This document shows, piece by piece, positions 34,957-41,470 of a DNA stretch of 64,000 bases. The notes under the pieces were generated by a model. The model saw only the letters and a list, made by a program, of their open reading frames with translations. It was not told the origin of the DNA and did not search any database. Positions within the stretch are counted from its first letter, which is position 1; every line of letters starts with the position of its first letter. The DNA comes from Rothia nasimurium (lineage in GTDB: Bacteria; Actinomycetota; Actinomycetes; Actinomycetales; Micrococcaceae). The stretch covers positions 1 through 64,000 of the forward strand of contig NZ_CAKMSR010000007.1 in NCBI RefSeq assembly GCF_928381705.1, written 5' to 3'. The position numbers were made by a program, and so were the translations under genes.

Positions 34957-36261
34957 CTAGATTCTGTAGAACCCCTCAATCGCGCGGGTCAGGTGGGCCA
35001 TGTCGGCTACGGTTGTGAGTTCGCGGGCTGAGTGCATGGAGAGCAGGCCGACGCCGACGTCCACGGTGCGCATACCCAGGCGGGTGGCGGTGATGGGACC
35101 GATAGTGGAACCGCAGGGCACATTGTTGTTGGAGACGAACTCCTGGTAGGGTACCTCGGCTAGGGCGCATGCCTGGGCGAAGATTCCGGCGCCGACGGCG
35201 TCGGTGGCGTAGCGCTGGTTGGCGTTGATTTTGAGCAGGGGCCCGCCGCCGGGCACGGGGCGGACGGTCGGGTCATGGTGCCCGGCGTAGTTGGGGTGCA
35301 CCAGGTGGCCGGCGTCTGAGGAGAGGCAGACCGACTCTGAGATGGAGCGGCGGTAGGCTTCGGCGGAGTCGCCGCGGGCCTCAGAAAGCCGCACCAGGAC
35401 GTCCTCCAGGAAGGGCCCGGCAGCCCCGGACCGCGATTCTGAGCCGATTTCTTCGTGGTCAAAGGCGGCGAGCACGGCGGTCTGGGCCGACTCTACCCCG
35501 GCCTCGGCGTAGCGGATGAGGGCGGTGAGGCCGGCGTGGACGGAGCTGAGGTTGTCCAGGCGACCCGATGCAAAGAGCTCGTCGTTTTCACCGACGACGC
35601 GGGGTTCGGCGGAGTCGGCGAACATGAGGTCGTAGCCCACGATGGTTTCGGGGTCGATGGGCCCACCCTCGGCACGTTCGGCCAGGTAGGCGAGCACGTC
35701 GCCGGTGGAGTCGCCGAAGCCCCAGACGGGGTAGAGGTTGCCTTGCTTATCGAGTTTGAGGCCCTCGTTGGCGGCGCGGTCCAGGTGGATGGCGAGCTGG
35801 GGGACGCGGGCAATCGGCCCGGTGGCGACCAGGCGGGTTTCGAGTGCCCCGTCGACCAGGACGGTGAGGCGCCCGGCCAGACGCAGTTCGCGGTCGAGCC
35901 AGGAGTTGAGCAGGGGCCCGCCGTAGACTTCGACCCCCACCTGGTTCCAGGTCAGGGTGCGTACGGAGGACTTGGGCTTGACCTTGAAGCCCGGGGAGTC
36001 GGTGTGGGCACCCAGCACCCGGTAGCTCTCGTGGGCTTCGGTGCCCACCCAGGCGATGATGGCCCCGTCGCGCACCACGAAGTGCTTGCCGGTCGCAGCT
36101 GTGCTGCCCCAGGCGTCCTGCTCGCTCAACTCTGTGAAACCGGCAGCGGTGAGGCGGCGGGCGGCCTCGGCTGCCGCGTGGAAGGAGGTGGGGGACGCGG
36201 TGACGAAGGCGGCTAGGTCATCAATGTTGGTTCGGGCATCGAAGGTCTGTGAAAGAGTCAT
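34957..36261 (-). CDS. M18 family aminopeptidase
   Basis: 434 residues, a dinuclear zinc aminopeptidase (aspartyl/aspartyl-like, PepC/DAP2 group) that acts in the cytosol. Metal-site elements are GAHTDSPGFKVKP near 87-99, FDHEEIGS near 265 (base glutamate pair) and the C-terminal MHSARELTTVADMAHL. The SSDAGHLVHPNY segment is also typical. ATG 36261 gives the standard N-terminus. The CPBP protease gene ends 10 bp upstream on the same strand, so the pair may form an operon. Confidence 0.93.
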   Translation of the reverse strand: MTLSQTFDARTNIDDLAAFVTASPTSFHAAAEAARRLTAAGFTELSEQDAWGSTAATGKHFVVRDGAIIAWVGTEAHESYRVLGAHTDSPGFKVKPKSSVRTLTWNQVGVEVYGGPLLNSWLDRELRLAGRLTVLVDGALETRLVATGPIARVPQLAIHLDRAANEGLKLDKQGNLYPVWGFGDSTGDVLAYLAERAEGGPIDPETIVGYDLMFADSAEPRVVGENDELFASGRLDNLSSVHAGLTALIRYAEAGVESAQTAVLAAFDHEEIGSESRSGAAGPFLEDVLVRLSEARGDSAEAYRRSISESVCLSSDAGHLVHPNYAGHHDPTVRPVPGGGPLLKINANQRYATDAVGAGIFAQACALAEVPYQEFVSNNNVPCGSTIGPITATRLGMRTVDVGVGLLSMHSARELTTVADMAHLTRAIEGFYRI

Positions 36262-36271
36262 AGACCACATT

Positions 36272-37420
36272 TTACCGGACAGGCTGCGACTCTTCAGGGT
36301 GGCCTTCCTTGACCCAGACCAGGGCTGGGCGGGTGCGTTCTAGCCCGCGACGGTTCGCCGCCCAGATGACGACCAGCACGAACAGGCCGTTCGACACCAG
36401 CGACGAGATGAACATGCCCACGGTGGAACCTTCCTGCAGGAAGGGGTCGGCCATGCCCAGCACACCGAAGCTCATGGCCAGCAGGTTGTTGACCACGTGC
36501 AGGGCGATCGCCGCTTCGAGCCCGCCGGTACGCCAGGTAATGTACCCGGCAGCCAAACCCATGACCAGCACGGAAAGCTGGCCCCACAGGTCGTAGAGGT
36601 GCCCCAGCATAAAGAGCGGGGCCGGAATCACGATGGCCCAGGCGGGGTGTTTCAGCCAGCGGCCGATGGTCTGCATGAGGTAGCCGCGGAAGACCAGTTC
36701 TTCGGCGTAGGCCTGCACCGGCACCACCAGGGCGATAGCGACCAGCATAGCGATGAGGCCGCTCACCGGCAGGGTCGTGCTGGGAACGTAGCGAGCCCCC
36801 AGGGCCGTATCAAAGGCGAGGGGCAGGGCCACAATGAGCAGGGCGGCTATCCCAAAGCAGGTAGCCAGCCAGCCCCAGCGCATACGCCCGGCGACCGAGT
36901 GAATCAGGCCCCAGGGCTTGGGCCCCAGAATCAGGCGGGCAACCCAGAGGGCGGGGAACATGAGGGCTACAGACCCGAACAGGAAGACGAACGTGGCGGG
37001 GCTCCGCAGGGCCTCTTGTTCAAGGATTCCCGGGCTCGCAGCGAGGATGAGGTAGCTGGGGTCAGCGGGCAGGGCGGGGTCAAGACCCAGCAGGAGCACA
37101 AAGAAGAAGGCAGCTACCAACAGCAGGGAGAGCACTAGGTAGAGCGGCACCCCGATGACAGCTTCGACCAGGGGCTTCCACCAGGCACCTTTAGGATCGG
37201 CGTGGGAGAGCCGGTGGTAGCCCAGATTCTGCTTCTCTTGCCGATAGCCGGGGCGCCAGCCGACCGGCGGCAGGGGCACCGGGTTGGGGTGGGTTGCTAG
37301 CGGGTGGGGCACCTGCCCCTGCGGGTGGGCGGACGCCGCCCCGTAGCCCGGTGCCGCAGCCTGCGGTGGATTGGGGGCGGGCGTCTGCCAGGGAATACGG
37401 GGGTCGTTGGGTGTACTCAT
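36272..37420 (-). CDS. CPBP family intramembrane metalloprotease
   Basis: 382 residues with a proline-rich cytosolic N-terminus (1-75) and about eight membrane helices. The CPBP (CAAX/Abi) motifs are EELVFRGYLMQ (near 240), the single-histidine FMLGHL (near 270) and the final HVVNNLLAM. These glutamates and histidines would hold the catalytic metal. Substrate is unknown; members process prenylated or membrane proteins, or give bacteriocin immunity. The extended N-terminus is unusual in length. Confidence 0.88.
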   Translation of the reverse strand: MSTPNDPRIPWQTPAPNPPQAAAPGYGAASAHPQGQVPHPLATHPNPVPLPPVGWRPGYRQEKQNLGYHRLSHADPKGAWWKPLVEAVIGVPLYLVLSLLLVAAFFFVLLLGLDPALPADPSYLILAASPGILEQEALRSPATFVFLFGSVALMFPALWVARLILGPKPWGLIHSVAGRMRWGWLATCFGIAALLIVALPLAFDTALGARYVPSTTLPVSGLIAMLVAIALVVPVQAYAEELVFRGYLMQTIGRWLKHPAWAIVIPAPLFMLGHLYDLWGQLSVLVMGLAAGYITWRTGGLEAAIALHVVNNLLAMSFGVLGMADPFLQEGSTVGMFISSLVSNGLFVLVVIWAANRRGLERTRPALVWVKEGHPEESQPVR

Positions 37421-37480
37421 GCCTCTACCCTACAGGGCAGGTTTACAGAGAAAACCGAGGAAGGGCTTTCTTACACAGGT

Positions 37481-38206
37481 CTAACGCTCGAGAATTTTAA
37501 GCAACCGGTTAAGCGATTCAACTGACTCAGCATCTGAAGACACACTCAACGAACCCTGGATTCCTTTTTTCAGTCGATATTTTTGTTTACCGCTTAACCC
37601 AACTATGCGTCTTCGCTCCGTTACACTGAGAACTTTACTCAGCAGAGCTATATCTGCAAGGTGACGGCTTTTATCAGTGTCCCCATTATTCAAAAGTGCA
37701 GAGCATTTCCCATATAAAGCTCCTAGCGCTGTTGGGCGGTTAACGATGCCTTGACGCTCGTTCACCTGCACCAGCACCTTTTCGACATCAAATAAAACGA
37801 ATTGCGCTCCCCGAGTCGGCAAAAGCTTGCCAAATCCCGGGTAGTTCCACGATAGCGTCCTCAAGCTCAACCCAGAGGGAACAAGAACATCAATCTGAGC
37901 TCGGCCTCGTACCCACCGATGATTCTGCCCACTTGCATTATGTCCATCTACAGAAAATCCAACCCGGTCAAGAGCCTCATAAAACTCGGAGACATTTGCA
38001 CGACGAGCTCTCACATCAAGTACAACGTCAATGTCGTTTGTCGCCCGCGCGCCAAGGTGCTGTCTTTCTTCAAGAAGAAGTCTCATGAGACTTCCACCGG
38101 TTATTGCCCACCCGTCTGGCATTTGGAGGGCAATATCAAAGAGGGCCCACCAGGTCTCTTTTTCAGCTTCACTAAGAGCATTGATTTTAACGACGTTAGT
38201 CTCCAT
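37481..38206 (-). CDS. Nucleotidyltransferase-fold toxin-like protein (AbiEii-like)
   Basis: 241 residues with a minimal nucleotidyltransferase core: TGGSLMRLLL (residues 34-43), then NDIDVVLD (DxD pair, near 56-63) and a third-strand acidic AQIDVLVP near 105. This is the AbiEii / MNT layout, whose members modify tRNA or RNA ends with nucleotides and act as type IV or VII toxins. The C-terminal half is helical and basic. It overlaps the upstream HTH gene by 11 bases (start inside its end), a tight toxin-antitoxin-like coupling. The pair is clearly lower in GC than its neighbours, pointing to horizontal gain. Confidence 0.7.
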   Translation of the reverse strand: METNVVKINALSEAEKETWWALFDIALQMPDGWAITGGSLMRLLLEERQHLGARATNDIDVVLDVRARRANVSEFYEALDRVGFSVDGHNASGQNHRWVRGRAQIDVLVPSGLSLRTLSWNYPGFGKLLPTRGAQFVLFDVEKVLVQVNERQGIVNRPTALGALYGKCSALLNNGDTDKSRHLADIALLSKVLSVTERRRIVGLSGKQKYRLKKGIQGSLSVSSDAESVESLNRLLKILER

Positions 38207-38855
38207 GGCTTAGTCCTTGTTGCATTACTTGCTCAAAGAGTTCTCGTGCACGAGTTTGTGAACGAGGAGTAGCATCCTCATAGAGGTCAGCGGCAATATG
38301 CAAACGTGAGATGTTCTTAGGTACATCCCCTACTCTGAGCCGCACATTATGGTGTGCTTTTGTTGCGGGAGATAGAGAGTAGAAAAGTACGATATCTTCT
38401 AGCTGTTCCCTGGATACGTAGGCGTCAACGAGAGTTCCGTTTATTCCTGCTATCGGATTACTAACGCCGGTGAGCTGTGAAGCAAGCTCTTGAGAAAGTT
38501 CAGCAATCTCCTGGTGGGAGAGCAAGAAGTACTGCACATCGAGATCTGTTCTACGAGCAAAACCAAGAAAACGGCTAAAGCCTTCTACTTTTAGCTGTTG
38601 AAGTCTTTGTTTAGCCCGGTGCTTGCGCTGAGGTGGAAGTTCTGGGGAAAAATTGTCAGCAATAAGAGCTAAGTCGTTAAAAGCCCGAGTTGAGAGGGGG
38701 CGACCAGCAGATAACTTTTCAGCAGATGAGGGATCTTCTTCGATAACCCACTGATTTCCAAATTTATGTGCCTTTATCAGCCCCCGCTGGGCTTTGGCTC
38801 GCACTGCCCTGGGGGTTATGCCTGCTTTTTGGGAGTAAGCTTCAACGGTTATCAT
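38196..38855 (-). CDS. HTH antitoxin-like regulator paired with the nucleotidyltransferase
   Basis: 219 residues. The N-terminal 40 residues form a MerR/excisionase-like winged helix (ITVEAYSQKAGITPRAVRAK and GNQWVIEE). The C-terminal domain (from about 95) is of unknown fold. ATG 38855 is chosen; it lies inside the left arm of a 40-bp palindrome, suggesting that the protein shuts off its own translation and transcription. By position it is the likely antitoxin of the next gene. A TTG 27 bases upstream is the alternative start. Confidence 0.65.
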   Translation of the reverse strand: MITVEAYSQKAGITPRAVRAKAQRGLIKAHKFGNQWVIEEDPSSAEKLSAGRPLSTRAFNDLALIADNFSPELPPQRKHRAKQRLQQLKVEGFSRFLGFARRTDLDVQYFLLSHQEIAELSQELASQLTGVSNPIAGINGTLVDAYVSREQLEDIVLFYSLSPATKAHHNVRLRVGDVPKNISRLHIAADLYEDATPRSQTRARELFEQVMQQGLSHGD

Positions 38856-38892
38856 TCCATAATTGTACTGCCTCCGGCACAATTATGGAATG
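38853..38892. promoter_or_regulatory. 40-bp palindromic operator at the start of the toxin-antitoxin-like operon
   Basis: CATTCCATAATTGT (38853-38866) and its exact complement (38879-38892) are separated by 12 bp. The left arm contains the antitoxin start codon. The size and symmetry fit a dimeric DNA-binding antitoxin. Confidence 0.75.
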
Positions 38893-38973
38893 TCTCTCCG
38901 TCAGGCTCCACTATCAAAGCACTAAATTGTCTCACTCCCCTAAATTTCAGGCGCCCTCGTGAAAACTTGCACG

Positions 38974-40275
38974 TCACACGGCCTTGCGGGCAGAAAGATA
39001 GCTGGCAAGCACCCGCCGGTAGCGCACCGCAACCGCGACCCAGAGCAACACCGCTGCGGTGAGGCAGATGATGGGGGCAGAGGACACCGCCAGGGCCGCC
39101 TGGCTGAGCTCGTCGAGGTTGTGGGTGGTGGGGTCGAGGCGAATGCCAATGCGCATGGGCCCGTAGATGAGCCCGGCGAAGCCGATGATCGTTAGGGCAC
39201 CGGCCAGTAGGCGTACCGCGCGGGGGGCGAGGGTGAAGAAGGTGGGGAAGGCATCCAGCCAGAAGGCAGCAATCAGCAGGGGTAGCCAGATGTTGTGGTG
39301 GGACCAGGAAATGGGCGACATGGCCATCATCAAGAACCCGTTGAGGGCTATCTGGGAGAGCACCATGCCGCGGCGGTGCAACACCGGGATCAGGTAGGCT
39401 ACACCCACCAGCAGGGCAAGGATAAGACCGTAGCGCAGGGCCGACAGGAGCGGCCCCTCAACCAGGCCAAGGTGCAGGAGCCAGCCCAGGGTGGAGATGT
39501 TATCGACGTAGGCGATGTTGCCCACGCGGGAGGGGTCTGAGATGGCGAAGAACCAGAATTCTCGGGCGGTGGCGGGCATGAAGATGAACCCTGCCGCGAC
39601 CGTGGCTGCGAAGGTGACGCCCAGGGTAAGCACCCCCTTGATGTCCCGGCGCATGAGCAGGATTAGGCCGAAGGCCAGCGGGGTGAGTTTGATACCGCCA
39701 GCGATACCGATGAGCACGCCGCGGGGCACCCGGGTGGCTGGGCGGAGCAGGTCGATGAGCACCAGCAGCAGGATTAGGGCGTTGATTTGGGCTAGGCCAA
39801 TACCACGGTCCCAGGGGCTAAACATGGTGATGCAGGTAGCCATCACTACAACCGTTGAGCGGCTACCCAGCAGGGCCTCGCCGGGTACGGTGATTCCGCG
39901 AGCGCGCGCGTGGTTGAGAATCAGCACCGAGATCCAGAGGGCTGCCAGGACGGCCAGGAGGGTCATAGCCCCGGCGCCGGCCCAGAGGGGCAGGAAGGCG
40001 AAGGGGGCGAAGACCATGACCGCAAAGGGCGGGTAGGTGAAGGGCAGGGTGATGGGCTGCCCGTCTTCTAGGTAGTAGTTGTAGAGGGTTTTGCCGGGGT
40101 AGAGGTCGCCGAAGACCACGCCTGCGCCGGTGCGGTAGACCTCGAAGTCTTGGCCGTTGAGAATCATGGAGTGGCGGATGTGCCACTGCATGACCGCTAC
40201 GAAGAAGAGGCCGGTGAGGGCCGGCCAGATGATGTTCCGGGCGGGTAGGCGGGTGGTGAGGCTGAAGAGGGGCAC
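38974..40275 (-). CDS. GT87 family polyprenol-phosphate-mannose mannosyltransferase-like protein
   Basis: 433 residues, 10-11 membrane helices, GT-C fold. The extracytoplasmic first loop has the likely catalytic aspartate in GQDFEVYRTG (near 42-51) and the typical LPFTYPPFAVMVF segment near 77-89, as in the PimE / GT87 group. It probably adds mannose to a lipid or wall glycan. GTG start. It follows a small membrane protein gene by 6 bp and is likely cotranscribed with it and perhaps DUF456. Confidence 0.82.
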   Translation of the reverse strand: MPLFSLTTRLPARNIIWPALTGLFFVAVMQWHIRHSMILNGQDFEVYRTGAGVVFGDLYPGKTLYNYYLEDGQPITLPFTYPPFAVMVFAPFAFLPLWAGAGAMTLLAVLAALWISVLILNHARARGITVPGEALLGSRSTVVVMATCITMFSPWDRGIGLAQINALILLLVLIDLLRPATRVPRGVLIGIAGGIKLTPLAFGLILLMRRDIKGVLTLGVTFAATVAAGFIFMPATAREFWFFAISDPSRVGNIAYVDNISTLGWLLHLGLVEGPLLSALRYGLILALLVGVAYLIPVLHRRGMVLSQIALNGFLMMAMSPISWSHHNIWLPLLIAAFWLDAFPTFFTLAPRAVRLLAGALTIIGFAGLIYGPMRIGIRLDPTTHNLDELSQAALAVSSAPIICLTAAVLLWVAVAVRYRRVLASYLSARKAV

Positions 40276-40281
40276 CTGGGG

Positions 40282-40749
40282 CTACTTTTCGGTGGGGGTT
40301 GCGGCGTCCTGATCTGCGGTCTTGCGGACGGCTACCAGGTTGGTGCCGCGCTTGGTTTTGGCGCGGCCGGGTAGGCGTTTGGCAGGACGCTCCTCGGCGG
40401 CTTTCTTGGGCAGGGCGGCGATGCGCAGGGCGAGTTCGAGAACGAGTAGGCCGAGGGCTGCGTAGAAGACGTAGTAGGAGGGGTAGAAGTAGTAGAGGCT
40501 GGCGCTCCACCCGGCGATGGTGGCGCCCAGGGCTACGACGGCGAGGGCGGCGATGATGATGTGGGCGAGGGGGAAGGCGCCGTTGTTTTCTTTGTTGCGC
40601 CAGGTGATGTAGATGGCCATGAGCGCAAAGAGTACGGGGAAGAAGATTTGACCGGAGAGGGCCATGGTGTCTTCGGTGTAGCGGAAGATACCGAGGGCCT
40701 GGACGATGGCGGTGGCGGCAAGGATGAGGGAAGCAGGCAGTGTTTTCAC
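40282..40749 (-). CDS. Small membrane protein of unknown function
   Basis: 155 residues with four membrane helices (about 5-20, 30-50, 62-82 and 92-112) and a basic C-terminal tail (RPAKRLPGRAKTKRG). No family recognised. It is placed directly upstream of the GT87 gene with a 6-bp gap, so it may help the glycosyltransferase. GTG start. Confidence 0.65.
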   Translation of the reverse strand: MKTLPASLILAATAIVQALGIFRYTEDTMALSGQIFFPVLFALMAIYITWRNKENNGAFPLAHIIIAALAVVALGATIAGWSASLYYFYPSYYVFYAALGLLVLELALRIAALPKKAAEERPAKRLPGRAKTKRGTNLVAVRKTADQDAATPTEK

Positions 40750-40767
40750 GGGAAACCAGTCTACCGG

Positions 40768-41271
40768 CTAGGCGGTGATGAAGTAGGTGATGGCGCAGAT
40801 AGTGAAGATGGTGCCGGTGGTGAGGGCTGCGGCGAGTTCGATGAGGATGCCGATGCCCATTGATTTGAGGGCGGCCAGGGTGCTGCGTGCTGAGGTGGCG
40901 ATATCGCCCTGGCTGCGCACGGTTTCGCTGAGCAGCAGGGCTACCGCGAAGCCGACGAAGAGGCCGATGACGGGGATTACGAACATGCCGATTACCGCGC
41001 CGAGCACGCCCCAGAGAATAGAGCGGTTGGGAATGGCTCGCTGTTTGAGGGTCTTGCCGGTGAGGAGGGCCTGGGCAGCCATGCCCGCAATCATGATGGG
41101 AAGGCCTAGGCCGAGAAGCCACCAGCCTTCCGGCCCGCGCAGGGTAAGCCCCCAGAGCAGCACGCCGCCGATCACGGCGAAGGAGCCGGGCAGGATGGGG
41201 TAGACGATACCGACAATACCGACGGCAATGAGGACGACGGCGATAAGGGTCATCACGATAGCTAGGGTCAT
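40768..41271 (-). CDS. DUF456 family membrane protein
   Basis: 167 residues, strongly hydrophobic, four to five helices, with glycine-zipper-like repeats typical of DUF456 (GIVGIVYPILPG near 19-30; the mid-region GAVIGMFVIPVIGLFVGF). Function unknown. ATG 41271 gives the family N-terminus MTLAIVMTLIAVVL; a longer frame would overlap the long stem upstream. Confidence 0.82.
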   Translation of the reverse strand: MTLAIVMTLIAVVLIAVGIVGIVYPILPGSFAVIGGVLLWGLTLRGPEGWWLLGLGLPIMIAGMAAQALLTGKTLKQRAIPNRSILWGVLGAVIGMFVIPVIGLFVGFAVALLLSETVRSQGDIATSARSTLAALKSMGIGILIELAAALTTGTIFTICAITYFITA

Positions 41272-41301
41272 ACTGTTCAGTTTACCGGTGCGGTTACTGG
41301 C

Positions 41302-41406
41302 AAGCATTGGGCATGCCAAAGCCTATTGGCCGGGGCTGGCGTGAATTGCGACGAGCCCCCAGGCGAGGAGCAAGAGGGTCGATAGGCAGAGGTATGCCCA
41401 ATGCTT
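41302..41406. other. 105-nt nested inverted-repeat structure
   Basis: A perfect 13-bp outer stem (41302-41314 with 41394-41406), an inner GCCTAT/ATAGGC (41321-41326 with 41382-41387) and a GGGGCT/AGCCCC hairpin (41332-41337 with 41354-41359) nest in order. It lies between divergent DUF456 and nirK starts. It could be a structured leader of the DUF456 mRNA, or a terminator for a short upstream transcript. Confidence 0.5.
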
Positions 41407-41445
41407 AGCTATCTCATCGTAAAACCACACTGATATAATCAGCAT
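41323..41445 (-). CDS. Possible 40-residue single-span membrane peptide
   Basis: A short frame from ATG 41445 to TAG 41323 encodes a peptide with one clear hydrophobic helix (WAYLCLSTLLLLAWGLVAIH) after a charged N-terminus (YDEIAKH). It overlaps the nested stem and precedes DUF456 on the same strand. No good ribosome site is seen. Could be chance. Confidence 0.3.
   Translation of the reverse strand: MLIISVWFYDEIAKHWAYLCLSTLLLLAWGLVAIHASPGQ
41430..41442 (+). promoter_or_regulatory. nirK promoter -10 inside a palindrome
   Basis: CTGAT-ATA-ATCAG contains TATAAT (41434-41439) 31 bp before the nirK start. A factor bound to the palindrome would cover the -10 box. No clear -35 is seen. Confidence 0.45.
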
Positions 41446-41470
41446 TACGCATACAAGTTTTGGAGTAGAG

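Noticed and set aside
39863..41122. Minus-strand frame of 419 codons rich in R, H and P
   Set aside because: Out-of-frame shadow across the GT87, small membrane protein and DUF456 genes; composition is not protein-like.
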